In this document: piece after piece, positions 36,533 to 44,894 of the stretch
Numbering within the stretch: the stretch's first letter is position 1
How the letters are laid out: the number at the start of each line of letters is the position of its first letter
Source: Actinomadura rifamycini DSM 43936
GTDB lineage: Bacteria > Actinomycetota > Actinomycetes > Streptosporangiales > Streptosporangiaceae
DNA length: 64,000 bases
Reading direction: 5' to 3'
Assembly (NCBI RefSeq): GCF_000425065.1
Contig: NZ_KE384301.1
Location: forward strand, 62,001-126,000
Program-made: the position numbers and the translations under genes
The notes under the pieces: generated by a model
Told to the model about the DNA's origin: nothing
Seen by the model: the letters and a program-made list of their open reading frames with translations, nothing else
The model's database searches: none

Positions 36533-37170
36533 CAGATCTCCAGAATGCCGCCGCGCTCGGCGGGCTGCACGTAGACCAGGCCGTGCCCCTGGTACCGGAA
36601 CTGGACGCTCTCCCCGGACCCCTGGCCGAGGACGGTGCGGAAGTTGACGTCGGTGACGACGTCCTGCTCGAGCCGGCCGATGTGCCCCACGTAGGCGTGC
36701 GGGTCGACGCTCAGCGGCGCCTGCGGCGTCACCTCGAGGGCGATCGCGGGCCCGTCCGACAGGATCGCCGCGGTGCCGTGCCCGTCGACCTTGGTGGTCG
36801 CGAGGCCCTGCCCGCTCCCCATCCCGCGCAGCCCGACGAAGTGCACGCCGGTCTGCAGGCCGCCGTCCAGGGCGAGGAGGCTCTCGGACTCCACGTAGAG
36901 GGTGTCGCCGGCGAGCTGGACCAGGGTGACCTCGGTCGCCTCGCTCGCCAGGTACACCGTGCCCTGGCCGCTGATCTCCATGAGGGTCATGCTCTCGCCC
37001 GCGATCTTCCGCTTCAGCGCGCCGCGCAGGCCCTCGCCCCCGCTCATGCCCTGCCGCTTGAAGGCCATCTGTCCCTCGTAGGCGACCATGGAGCCGTTGA
37101 GCGCCCTGATCGACTCGCCCGCGAGATCGACGGCCAGCATCTTGGAGCCGTTCAATCGAAATTGCGCCAC
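36532..37170 (-). CDS. AIM24 family protein, first gene of a triplet
   Basis: This 212-residue AIM24-family protein (MAQFRLNGSKMLAVDLAGES at the N-terminus) shows MEISGQGTVYLASE, TTKVDGHGTAAILSDG and YQGHGLVYVQPAE. The only suitable start is the GTG at 37170. It has no Shine-Dalgarno sequence and is preceded by TATGTT eight bases upstream, so the operon message is probably leaderless. It leads the three-gene overlapping operon. Function unknown. Confidence 0.87.
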   Translation of the reverse strand: MAQFRLNGSKMLAVDLAGESIRALNGSMVAYEGQMAFKRQGMSGGEGLRGALKRKIAGESMTLMEISGQGTVYLASEATEVTLVQLAGDTLYVESESLLALDGGLQTGVHFVGLRGMGSGQGLATTKVDGHGTAAILSDGPAIALEVTPQAPLSVDPHAYVGHIGRLEQDVVTDVNFRTVLGQGSGESVQFRYQGHGLVYVQPAERGGILEI

Positions 37171-37276
37171 GGGCCGATAACATACCGGCCTGCCCCCGCC
37201 CAACCACAGGCATCGACCGTGAGCGGACCGGCGCGTTGCGGACGGGACCGCCCGGTGATCGGGAAGGATGGCGCCC

Positions 37277-37672
37277 ATGTGGATCGCTCCCGAACGCCGC
37301 AGCATCAGCCGGTGGGCCGTCCCCGGCCTCGTCGTGGCCGCCGCGGTGGTGGTCGGCGCCGTGCTCGCCGCCGACGGCCGCACCGGCACCGGCGCGGTCG
37401 CGCTCTGCGCGCTCGCCGGGTACGCGGGGCTGCTGGCGCACCGCAGGCACGACGCCGGCCCGGCCCTCGGCGAGGGGTTCGGCACCGGGCACCGGACGCG
37501 CGCGCACCGGCGCGGCGCCGCCGTCACCGGGGACGTGCTGACGGTCGCGGTCGTCGCGGCGCTGACCGTGCAGGCGCTGCGCGGCGCCGAGATCGCCCCG
37601 TACGCCTGGCTCGCCGCCCTCGCGGGCGTCACCTACCTGCTGGCGACGCTGTTCGCCGGACGCGACCTGTGA
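37277..37672 (+). CDS. Small membrane protein, unknown
   Basis: This 131-residue protein has about four hydrophobic segments (VPGLVVAAAVVVGAVLAA, AVALCALAGYAGLL, VLTVAVVAALTVQAL, YAWLAALAGVTYLLATLF) in the layout of a small four-helix membrane protein. I chose the ATG at 37277 since GGAAGG stands nine bases before it; an ATG at 37268 touches the GGAAGG and is less likely. It is divergent from the AIM24 operon across about 100 bases. Function unknown; resembles many uncharacterised actinobacterial membrane proteins. Confidence 0.7.
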   Translation: MWIAPERRSISRWAVPGLVVAAAVVVGAVLAADGRTGTGAVALCALAGYAGLLAHRRHDAGPALGEGFGTGHRTRAHRRGAAVTGDVLTVAVVAALTVQALRGAEIAPYAWLAALAGVTYLLATLFAGRDL

Positions 37673-37775
37673 CCATTGTTTATGATCATGCGGGGCACGT
37701 CTGACCTGGCGAATTGTGCGTGAACAACTCCTGACAACTGGGGTTTCGGGCGTATAGAGGCGGCATCATGCGGAT

Positions 37776-38972
37776 GTGTCAGCCCTTGATGTCCTTCTCC
37801 CCGCCCGCGCGGTGTTCCACCCGGTCGTCGACCTGGGCAGCGGCGCCGTCGTGGCCGTGGAGGCGCACGCGGGCCCGACCGCGGACCCGTCCGCCGGGCC
37901 CCTCCCGGACCCGGCCGCAGACCTCCGCCCCGACCCGTACACCGCACCGCCCGCCCCCGCCGGACGGCCCGATCCCGCCGCCGACGACGTGCGCCGCGCG
38001 GTCGACGCGGCGGGCGCGGCGGCGGAACTCGGCACGCGGCTCCCGCTGCTGGTCGGCCTGCGCGCCGAGACCCTCGCCGCGGGCGAGCACGTCCTGTCCG
38101 CCCTGCACCGGGGCCTGGGCTCGGCGGGACGCCGCCCCAACGAGATCATCCTGTGCGCGACCGGCGGGTTCCCGCCCGGGATCCGGCCCGCGGTGGCGGC
38201 CGCGCTCGGCGGGCTGCGCCGGGCCGGCTACCTCGTCGGGCTCGCCGGGCTCGGCGCCGCGCACGCGCCGCTGGACCTGCTCGCCGACGTCGCCCCCTAC
38301 CTGCTCAAGCTCGACGCCGACCTGGCCCGGCGGACGCCGGGCGAACCGCGCCGCTCCGCGCTGGCCGGGAGCCTGATGGACCTGGCGCACCGGCTGGAGA
38401 CGCACGTCCTCGCGCCGGGGCTGGAGACCCAGGACCAGGTGCTGCACCTGCGCGGGCTCGGCGCCCGGCTCGCCCAGGGACCGGTGCTGGCCGGGCCGGA
38501 GTGGCGGCCGGGCATGCCGGTCAGCGTCCCCGTCGCGGCGCGCGAGGAGCCGGCGGCGCGGCTCCCGTACGCCTCGCTCGGGCCGCGCGTGTCGGAGTTC
38601 ACCCTGCCGGCGATCACGCTGCCGCACACGGCCACCGCCGACGAGGTGCTGGAGGCGCTGAACGCCGAGAGCGGCGTCACCAGCATCGTCCTGGTGGACG
38701 AGCGGCAGCGCCCGTACGCCACGGTGGACCGGACGCGGTTCCTGCTGCGGCTGTCGGGGCCCTACGGGCACGCGCTGCACGCCGCCCGGCCCGCCGCGCG
38801 GCTCGCCGACCGGCCCCGGCCGGTGCCGCGCACCGTCCCGGCGGTGGCGGCGCTGCGCGCGGCGGGCCGGGAGGACGAGCGGGTCTACGACGACCTGGTC
38901 GTGGTGGACGAGGTGGGCCGCTGCCTCGGCATCGTCCGGGTCGCCGACCTCATCCGCGGCCTGTCCCCCTGA
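37776..38972 (+). CDS. Degenerate EAL domain protein with C-terminal CBS-like pair
   Basis: In this 398-residue protein, residues 1-255 align in order with an EAL (c-di-GMP phosphodiesterase) domain: FHPVVDLGSGAVVAVEA replaces FQPIVDLxTGxVxGxEA, and YLLKLDADLARR replaces ILKIDRSFV. The metal-binding DDFG appears as LAGLG, and the AEGVE glutamate motif as APGLE. Catalysis is therefore unlikely, and ligand sensing or protein interaction is inferred. Residues about 285-398 look like two CBS half-modules (SGVTSIVLVDERQRPYATVD and YDDLVVVDEVGRCLGIVRVADLI). A Pro/Asp/Ala-rich insert (31-70) interrupts the EAL part. GTG start at 37776; TATAGA lies upstream. Confidence 0.75.
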   Translation: MSALDVLLPARAVFHPVVDLGSGAVVAVEAHAGPTADPSAGPLPDPAADLRPDPYTAPPAPAGRPDPAADDVRRAVDAAGAAAELGTRLPLLVGLRAETLAAGEHVLSALHRGLGSAGRRPNEIILCATGGFPPGIRPAVAAALGGLRRAGYLVGLAGLGAAHAPLDLLADVAPYLLKLDADLARRTPGEPRRSALAGSLMDLAHRLETHVLAPGLETQDQVLHLRGLGARLAQGPVLAGPEWRPGMPVSVPVAAREEPAARLPYASLGPRVSEFTLPAITLPHTATADEVLEALNAESGVTSIVLVDERQRPYATVDRTRFLLRLSGPYGHALHAARPAARLADRPRPVPRTVPAVAALRAAGREDERVYDDLVVVDEVGRCLGIVRVADLIRGLSP

Positions 38973-39077
38973 CCGCGTGCCCCGGACGCCCCCGGACTTC
39001 CGGCCACCGCGTGCGGCGCCCGTCCCGCCGGACGAGGGGGGCGGCGCGCTGAGCGGCCGTGTGGCGGGCCGGAGGCG

Positions 39078-39746
39078 TCAGCGGGGATGCGGGTGACGGC
39101 CGGGGTCCACCGGGCCGACGGCGGCCGTCTCCTGGGCGAGGATGGCCGCCTGGACGCGGCTGCGCAGCCCGAGTTTCGCCAGAATGCGGCTGACGTGCGT
39201 CTTGGTGGTGGTCTCGGCCATGTCGAGGCGCTCCGCGATCTGGCCGTTCGACATGCCCTCGCCCAGGCACCGGAAGACGTCCCGCTCGCGGGGCGTCAGG
39301 TCCGCCAGCCCGGGGACGGGCTCCGGTGCCGCCGGGCGCGCGGCGAACGCGCCGATCAGCCGCCGGGTCACCTTCGGGGCGATGATGCCCTCCCCCGCCG
39401 CCACCGTGCGCACCGCGTCGACGAGCCGGTCGGCGTCGACGTCCTTGAGCAGGAACCCGGCCGCGCCCGCCCGCAGCGCGCCGAACACGTACTCGTCCAC
39501 GTCGAACGTGGTCAGCACGAGCACGTCGGTGAAACCGGAGATCTCCCGGGTGGCGCGGATGCCGTCCAGCCGCGGCATGCGCACGTCCATCAGCACCACG
39601 TCCGGGCGCAGCTCGCGCGCCAGCTCGACCGCCCGTTCCCCGTCGGCGGCCTCGCCGACGACCCGGACGCCCGGCGCGGCGCCCAGGATGAGGACCAGCC
39701 CGGCGCGCACCGCCGCCTGGTCGTCGGCCACCAGCACGTCGATCAT
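39078..39746 (-). CDS. NarL/LuxR-type response regulator
   Basis: This 222-residue regulator has a receiver domain (1-120) with acidic pocket D8/D9, phospho-acceptor Asp54 in VVLMDVRMPRLDG, conserved Thr/Lys (LTTFD and LLKDVD), then a LuxR-type HTH (about 148-205: LTPRERDVFRCLGEGMSNGQIAERL...TTTKTHVSRILAKLGLRSR). The ATG at 39746 directly abuts the histidine-kinase stop, so the pair forms one operon. Targets are unknown. DesK/NarL-type actinobacterial systems often control adjacent transporters or membrane proteins; the divergent small membrane genes are candidates. Confidence 0.95.
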   Translation of the reverse strand: MIDVLVADDQAAVRAGLVLILGAAPGVRVVGEAADGERAVELARELRPDVVLMDVRMPRLDGIRATREISGFTDVLVLTTFDVDEYVFGALRAGAAGFLLKDVDADRLVDAVRTVAAGEGIIAPKVTRRLIGAFAARPAAPEPVPGLADLTPRERDVFRCLGEGMSNGQIAERLDMAETTTKTHVSRILAKLGLRSRVQAAILAQETAAVGPVDPGRHPHPR

Positions 39747-40949
39747 CTAGGTCGTCTCCTTCTCGGCGGGCGGGTCCACCGGCAGCCGGGCGCGCACCCG
39801 CCAGCGGGAGCCGTCCGGCTCCGGCCAGGGGCCCGCGTCGAACCGGCCGCCCAGCAGCGTCGCCCGCTCCCGCATCCCGATCAGTCCGCTGCCGGTGCCC
39901 GGCAGCCGCGCGTCGCCGGCCCCGAGCGGGCTCAGCACGTCGATCGTCAGGCCGTCGCGCCCGTACTCGACCACCACGTCGGCGCGGCCGGGACCGGCGT
40001 GCTTGAGCGCGTTCGTCAGCGACTCCTGCACGATCCGGTACGCGGCCAGTTCCACCGCCGCGGGCAGCTCGGGCGGCTCCCCGGCGATCTGCAGCCGGGC
40101 GGACAGGTCGTTGCGCGACGTTCGCGCCACCAGCCGTTCCAGCTCCGACAGCCGCGGCTGCGCGGGCGGATCGGTGTCGGCGCCGTCGCCGTCGCGCAGC
40201 AGCCCGATCATGCGGCGCATCTCGGCCAGCCCCTGCACGCTGTTCTCGCGGATCACCTCGAGCGACCGGTCCAGCGTCTCCCGGTCCAGGTCGCGGACCT
40301 TCAGGACGGCCGACGAGTGCAGCGCGACGGCGCTCAGGTGGTTCGCGACGACGTCGTGCAGCTCCCGCGCCATCCGGGCCCGCTCGGCGCCCACGGCGGC
40401 GCGCCGGTCGAGCTCGGCGAGCCGCGCGACCTGCTCGGCGCGCTGCCGCTCGGCCTCCGCCCGGAAGCGGTGCTCGCGGACCACCATCGCGGTCAGCACC
40501 GGCGCGACCCAGGTCATCCCGGCGACCGCGCCCAGCAGCACCGCGACGGAGATCCCGCCCAGCAGGGCGCCCGCCGCCACCGTGGTGGCCAGCGTCGCCG
40601 CGATCGTCACGCCGAGGAGCCGTTCGGCCGTCCGCCGCGGCCCGTACAGGCTCGCCGCGTACAGCGCGTCCCCGTAGATCATCAGCGTGGCGAGGCTCGG
40701 TCCCAGCGCCACGTCGAGGAAGTTGAAGGGCGTCGCCACCGCCAGCCCGGTGCGGGGCGCCGTCCGCCGCAGCAGCATCGCCGCGCACAGGCCGGCCAGC
40801 GGGACGCACCGCAGCGCGAGGTTCGGCAGCCAGGCGTCCACCCACTTGATGTAGCCGTCCGCGAGGATCATCAGGACGCCGCCGATCAGCGCCGCGGCGG
40901 CGATGAGGGCGTCCTGCGGGGTGGTGAGGCGGCGGGCGGTCGACAGCAC
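39747..40949 (-). CDS. DesK-type sensor histidine kinase
   Basis: This 400-residue membrane kinase has about six N-terminal helices (residues 12-160), then a HisKA_3 dimerisation helix with the phospho-accepting His in MARELHDVVANHLSAV (near residue 195), and an HATPase domain with the N box in IVQESLTNALKHAGP and a GSGLIGMRER G box. No extracellular sensor domain is present, so the signal is likely sensed within the membrane. I chose the GTG at 40949 because AGATAGGGGGC precedes it; the longer frame to 41159 is not conserved. Coupled to the response regulator. Confidence 0.93.
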   Translation of the reverse strand: MLSTARRLTTPQDALIAAAALIGGVLMILADGYIKWVDAWLPNLALRCVPLAGLCAAMLLRRTAPRTGLAVATPFNFLDVALGPSLATLMIYGDALYAASLYGPRRTAERLLGVTIAATLATTVAAGALLGGISVAVLLGAVAGMTWVAPVLTAMVVREHRFRAEAERQRAEQVARLAELDRRAAVGAERARMARELHDVVANHLSAVALHSSAVLKVRDLDRETLDRSLEVIRENSVQGLAEMRRMIGLLRDGDGADTDPPAQPRLSELERLVARTSRNDLSARLQIAGEPPELPAAVELAAYRIVQESLTNALKHAGPGRADVVVEYGRDGLTIDVLSPLGAGDARLPGTGSGLIGMRERATLLGGRFDAGPWPEPDGSRWRVRARLPVDPPAEKETT

Positions 40950-41106
40950 GCCCCCTATCTCAGCACCTCCGGGAGTGTGGCGCGTCCACCGCTGTGAGGG
41001 CGGCGCGTACATCCTTCGGACGACCCGCGAAACCTCATCCCAGACGACGTGTCCCCTCCCCCGCGTGTCCGACGATCGAGGGGTACGCCATCGGAGGGAA
41101 CGCACA

Positions 41107-41292
41107 GTGCGCACCATCGGAACCATCGTCGCGGTCGCGGGTCTGCTCTCGCTCGTCAACCACGCCTTCGGCAGCGATCAGATGGACGTTCTGGAGTGGA
41201 CGGACACCCGTCAGCCGCTCGCCGGAATCGGCCTCGGCCTGCTCGGGCTGGCGCTCTACGGCGCCGGCGCGGCCCTCGCCCGGCGCCGGTGA
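41107..41292 (+). CDS. Small two-helix membrane protein
   Basis: This 61-residue protein has hydrophobic segments IGTIVAVAGLLSLVNHAF and PLAGIGLGLLGLALYGAGAAL, joined by an acidic loop (DQMDVLEWTDTRQ). GTG start at 41107 with CGGAGGGAACG upstream. It is divergent from the histidine kinase gene across 157 bases and precedes another membrane gene by four bases. It could be a target or partner of the two-component system (inference from position). No family recognised. Confidence 0.65.
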   Translation: MRTIGTIVAVAGLLSLVNHAFGSDQMDVLEWTDTRQPLAGIGLGLLGLALYGAGAALARRR

Positions 41293-41296
41293 CGCC

Positions 41297-41878
41297 GTGC
41301 TCATCGCGGTCATCGCCGCGTGCGAGATCGGGTTCTGGGTCGTCCTCGGCGCCGGCCTGCTCGCCCGCTACCCGCTGCGGATGCGGCGCCTCGGGGCCCT
41401 GCTCCTGCTCTGCGTGCCGCTGATCGACGCCGTGCTGCTCGCCGCGACCGTCCTCGACCTGCGCCGGGGCGCCGAGGCGGGCTTCGCGCACGGGCTGTCG
41501 GCCGCCTACCTCGGCTACTCGATCGCGTTCGGGCACAGCATGGTCCGCTGGGCCGACGAGCGCTTCGCGCACCGGTTCGCGGGCGGCCCGCCGCCCCGCG
41601 GGAAGCCGCGGGGCGGCCGGGCGCGCACCCGGTACGAGTGGCGCGAGTTCGGCAAGGCCGCCGCCGCCACCGCGATCGCCTGCGGGCTGCTCGTCGGCAT
41701 GATCGCCATGGTCGGCGACGCCGAGCGCACGGCGGCCCTGTGGGCGTGGGCGGCGCGCCTCGGCCTCGTCCTGGCGATCTGGGCGATCTGGCCCGTCAGC
41801 CACACGCTGTGGCCGGCCAAGGAGCAGGAGCCGGAGGGGCGGAGCGCTAGCCCCGCAGAGTCCGGACGGCCGCGGTGA
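41297..41878 (+). CDS. Membrane protein, unknown
   Basis: This 193-residue protein has five or six hydrophobic helices, with a basic cytosolic loop (FAGGPPPRGKPRGGRARTRYEW) between the third and fourth. GTG start at 41297, four bases after the preceding stop, with no separate Shine-Dalgarno, so translation is probably coupled to the 61-residue gene. The C-terminus (PAKEQEPEGRSASP...) runs 32 bases into the 3' end of the convergent methyltransferase gene. No recognisable family. Confidence 0.7.
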   Translation: MLIAVIAACEIGFWVVLGAGLLARYPLRMRRLGALLLLCVPLIDAVLLAATVLDLRRGAEAGFAHGLSAAYLGYSIAFGHSMVRWADERFAHRFAGGPPPRGKPRGGRARTRYEWREFGKAAAATAIACGLLVGMIAMVGDAERTAALWAWAARLGLVLAIWAIWPVSHTLWPAKEQEPEGRSASPAESGRPR

Positions 41879-42626
41879 CGATCGGCAGGTCGAACTCGCC
41901 CGCGGCCGTCTCGGGCCTGCCGCGCAGGTAGTCGCGCACCCGCCCGAGCAGCTCGTCGCGTTCGGCGGCGTCCAGCACGAGCACGTGGCTGTGCGTGCCG
42001 ACGGTCGCCGCCATGGAGTCGACCGTGCGCCGCTGGGCGTGCGGGAACTCCGCCCGCTCGATCTCCGGGAACCACCGCGTCGGAGGGACCGACTTCGGCC
42101 GCCATCGCCGCAGCGACACGGTGCTGCGCGCGGCCTCCTTCAGCCCCGCGACCCACGGCACGCGGTCGTCGTCCAGGTTCCACAGCCCCGCGAGGACCCC
42201 GCCCGGCGCGAGCACCCGGTGGATCTCGGGGAGCGCCCGGTCGAGGTCGAACCAGTGCATCGCCTGCCCGACCAGGACCGCGTCCACGCTCGCGTCGCCG
42301 AGCGGGATGTCCTCCGCGCCCCCTCGCAGGACGCGCACGTCGGGGAGCCCGCGGCGGAGTTCGCCGAGCATCGCCGGATCGGGTTCGACGGCCACGACGT
42401 CCTCGGGGCGCAGGCCGTCCCGCAGGAGGACCTCGGTGAGCTTGCCGGTGCCCGCGCCGAGGTCGAGCACCCGCGGCGGCCGTCCGCCCAGGGGCTCCAG
42501 CGCCCACCGCACCGCGGCGACCGGATAGTCGGGCCGCTCCGCCGCGTACGCCGCGGCGCCGCCGCCGAACGAGGCCGCACGCCGGGCCACGAGCCCCGGA
42601 TCGCTGTCCGGAAAAGCATCCTTCAC
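41847..42626 (-). CDS. Class I SAM-dependent methyltransferase
   Basis: This 259-residue protein has the Rossmann methyltransferase fold with motif I VLDLGAGTGKLTE (near residue 53), an acidic motif II VVAVEPDP, motif III GGAEDIPLGDASVDAVLVGQAMHWFD, and LAPGGVLAGLWN. This is the Methyltransf_11 pattern of small-molecule methylases. GTG start at 42626, eight bases after a TAGGGT -10-like element and without a Shine-Dalgarno, suggesting a leaderless mRNA. Substrate unknown. It is convergent with the membrane gene and lies downstream of the SUF operon terminator. Confidence 0.88.
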   Translation of the reverse strand: MKDAFPDSDPGLVARRAASFGGGAAAYAAERPDYPVAAVRWALEPLGGRPPRVLDLGAGTGKLTEVLLRDGLRPEDVVAVEPDPAMLGELRRGLPDVRVLRGGAEDIPLGDASVDAVLVGQAMHWFDLDRALPEIHRVLAPGGVLAGLWNLDDDRVPWVAGLKEAARSTVSLRRWRPKSVPPTRWFPEIERAEFPHAQRRTVDSMAATVGTHSHVLVLDAAERDELLGRVRDYLRGRPETAAGEFDLPIVTAAVRTLRG

Positions 42627-42681
42627 GTCGGACGACCCTACGCGGACGCCTCGGCGCCGGTGGCACCGCGCCCGGCGGACG

Positions 42682-42720
42682 CGCGGAGGCCGCGCCCCGG
42701 GTCGGGGCGCGGCCTCCGCG
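42682..42720. terminator. SUF operon terminator hairpin (17-bp stem)
   Basis: CGCGGAGGCCGCGCCCC (42682-42698) pairs perfectly with GGGGCGCGGCCTCCGCG (42704-42720) over the loop GGGTC. It lies nine bases after the sufT stop on the minus strand and would end the eight-gene SUF transcript. Confidence 0.8.
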
Positions 42721-42729
42721 GGTGGCGCG

Positions 42730-43134
42730 TCAGACGTTGAAGCCGAGGGCGCGGAGCTGGTCCCGGCCCTCCTCGGTGATCTTGTCGGGGCCCCACGGCG
42801 GGAGCCACACCCAGTTGATCTTGACGTCCTGCACCAGGCCGTCCAGGGCGCTGTGCGCCTGGTCCTCGATCACGTCGGTGAGCGGGCAGGCGGCGCTGGT
42901 GAGCGTCATGTCCAGGGTGGCGACGCCCCCGTCGAGGTTCACCCCGTACACCAGGCCCAGGTCGACGACGTTGATGCCGAGCTCGGGGTCGACGACGTCC
43001 TTCAGCGCCTCGAGGACCTCCTCCTCGGCGGCGGTGTCGGCGCCGGTGCCGCCCGCGGCGGCCTCGGCCGTCTCGGGCGCGCCGGTCGTCTCGGCGGTGC
43101 CGGTCGTCTCGGCGGTGTCGGTCGTCTCGCTCAT
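42730..43134 (-). CDS. sufT: SufT-like metal-sulfur cluster assembly factor (DUF59/MIP18 domain)
   Basis: This 134-residue protein has an N-terminal acidic Thr/Glu-rich tail of about 35 residues built from TAETTG repeats, then a MIP18/DUF59 domain: VVDPELGINVVDLGLVYGV, TLTSAACPLTDVIEDQ with the conserved Cys, and WLPPWGPDKITEEGRDQLRALGF. SufT-type proteins help mature Fe-S proteins. The ATG at 43134 overlaps the sufU stop (ATGA). It is last in the SUF operon, ahead of a strong hairpin. Confidence 0.9.
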   Translation of the reverse strand: MSETTDTAETTGTAETTGAPETAEAAAGGTGADTAAEEEVLEALKDVVDPELGINVVDLGLVYGVNLDGGVATLDMTLTSAACPLTDVIEDQAHSALDGLVQDVKINWVWLPPWGPDKITEEGRDQLRALGFNV

Positions 43135-43589
43135 GATGCCTCTCCCAGTGCGCGGGCGGTCGCGTCCTTCCACGCCATCCAGGCGAGGAGGGCGCACTTG
43201 ATCCGGGCCGGGTACTTCGACACCCCGGCGAAGGCGACGGCGTCCTCCAGGACGTCCTCGTCCGGTTCGACGTCCTGGCCGCGCGACTGCATCAGCGCCA
43301 GGAACTCGTCGCCGACCTCCATGGCCTGCTTGACCGACTTGCCGATCAGCAGGTCGGCCATCACCGACGCGCTGGCCTGGCTGATCGAGCAGCCCATGGA
43401 GTCGTAGGAGACGTCCGCCACCGTGGCGTCCCGGCCGTCGCCGTCCAGGTGGACGCGCAGCGTCACCTCGTCGCCGCACGTCGGGTTGACGTGGTGCGCC
43501 TCACCCTCGTACGGCTCCCGCAAGCCCTTGTGGAGGGGATTGCGGTAGTGGTCCAGGATGACCTCCTGGTACATCGCCTCCAGCTGCAT
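43131..43589 (-). CDS. sufU: Sulfur relay / zinc-dependent protein SufU
   Basis: This 152-residue SufU/IscU-like protein has the three cysteines NPTCGDEV (Cys about 38), DSMGCSISQAS (about 65) and ARIKCALLAW (about 129), plus the DHYRNPLHKG motif. SufU takes persulfide sulfur from SufS and passes it to SufBCD; it binds zinc rather than acting as scaffold. ATG at 43589, 42 bases after sufS; overlaps sufT. The insert between the second and third Cys is typical of SufU. Confidence 0.95.
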   Translation of the reverse strand: MQLEAMYQEVILDHYRNPLHKGLREPYEGEAHHVNPTCGDEVTLRVHLDGDGRDATVADVSYDSMGCSISQASASVMADLLIGKSVKQAMEVGDEFLALMQSRGQDVEPDEDVLEDAVAFAGVSKYPARIKCALLAWMAWKDATARALGEAS

Positions 43590-43631
43590 GTCGTCCTTTC
43601 CAAGCCTTTCTGGCTACAACCGGGGCGGCCC

Positions 43632-44894
43632 TCAGGCTGTTCCGAAGAACTTCTGCGCCTGCCGTACCCCGTCGGCGAGCGCGTCCACGTCGGCGAGGGT
43701 GTTGTACAGGTAGAACGTCGCCCGGGTGGTGGCGGGGATGCCGAACCGGCGGCAGATCGGCCACGCGCAGTGGTGCCCGACGCGGACCTCGACGCCGAGG
43801 TCGTCCAGCACCTGGCCGACGTCGTGCGGGTGGATGTCCGCGACGGTGAACGACACGGCCCCGCCGCGCGCCTCGGTGGTGCCCGGGCCGATGATCCGGA
43901 CGCCGGGGATCTCCGACAGCCGCTCGAGGGAGTAGCCGACGAGGGCCTCCTCGTGCGCGTGGACCCGGTCCATGCCGAGGTCGGCAAGGTAGTCGCAGGC
44001 CGCGCCGAGCCCGACGGCCTGCGCGGTCATCGGGACGCCCGCCTCGAACCGCTGCGGCGGCGGCATGAACGTGCTCGACTCCATCCGCACGAGCTCGATC
44101 ATGGAGCCGCCGGTGATGAACGGCGGCATGGCCTCGAGGAGCTCGCGGCGGCCCCACAGCACGCCGATGCCGGTCGGGCCGAGCATCTTGTGCCCGGAGA
44201 AGGCGAGGAAGTCGGCGCCGAGGGCGCGGACGTCCACCGGCTGGTGCGGAACGGACTGCGCGGCGTCCAGCAGGACGAGCGCGCCGACCGCGTGGGCACG
44301 CTCCACGATGCGGTCGACCGGCGTGACGGTGCCGAGGACGTTCGACTGGTGCGTCAGCGCGACGATCTTCGTGCGCTCGTTGACCAGGCCGTCCAGGCCG
44401 TCCAGGTCGAGGCGGCCCTCGTCGGTGATCCCGAACCAGCGGAGCGTCGCGCCGGTGCGGCGGCACAGCTCCTGCCACGGGACGAGGTTCGCGTGGTGCT
44501 CCATCTCGGACACCACGACCTCGTCGCCGGGGCCCACCCGGAAGCGCTCGGCCTCGGGCCCGGCGGTGGCGGCGTTGCTCATCGCGTACGCCACGAGGTT
44601 GATGCCCTCGGTGGCGTTCTTGGTGAACACGATCTCGCCGGGCGTCGCGCCGACGAACCGGGCGATGGACGCGCGCGCCTTCTCGTACGCCTCGGTGGCC
44701 TCCTCGGCGAGGAGGTGGGCGCCGCGGTGCGGCGCCGCGTTGTACCGCTCGTAGAACTCCCGCTCGGCGTTCAGCACCGCGACGGGCTTCTGCGAGGTGG
44801 CCCCCGAGTCCAGGTAGACCAGGGGCCGCCCGCCCCGGACGGTGCGCTGCAGGAGCGGGAAGTCCTTCTTCAGCTCCTCGGGCAGCAGTGTCAT
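43632..44894 (-). CDS. sufS: Cysteine desulfurase SufS
   Basis: This 420-residue PLP enzyme converts cysteine to alanine and leaves a persulfide. The PLP lysine is in FLAFSGHKMLGPTGIG (near residue 225) and the active-site Cys in VGHHCAWPICRRFG (near residue 362). YLDSGATSQKP and EMEHHANLVPWQ are group II (SufS/CsdA) hallmarks. The ATG at 44894 overlaps the sufC stop (ATGA). Partner of SufU downstream. It may also supply sulfur for FdhD and selenide for SelD; inference. Confidence 0.97.
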   Translation of the reverse strand: MTLLPEELKKDFPLLQRTVRGGRPLVYLDSGATSQKPVAVLNAEREFYERYNAAPHRGAHLLAEEATEAYEKARASIARFVGATPGEIVFTKNATEGINLVAYAMSNAATAGPEAERFRVGPGDEVVVSEMEHHANLVPWQELCRRTGATLRWFGITDEGRLDLDGLDGLVNERTKIVALTHQSNVLGTVTPVDRIVERAHAVGALVLLDAAQSVPHQPVDVRALGADFLAFSGHKMLGPTGIGVLWGRRELLEAMPPFITGGSMIELVRMESSTFMPPPQRFEAGVPMTAQAVGLGAACDYLADLGMDRVHAHEEALVGYSLERLSEIPGVRIIGPGTTEARGGAVSFTVADIHPHDVGQVLDDLGVEVRVGHHCAWPICRRFGIPATTRATFYLYNTLADVDALADGVRQAQKFFGTA

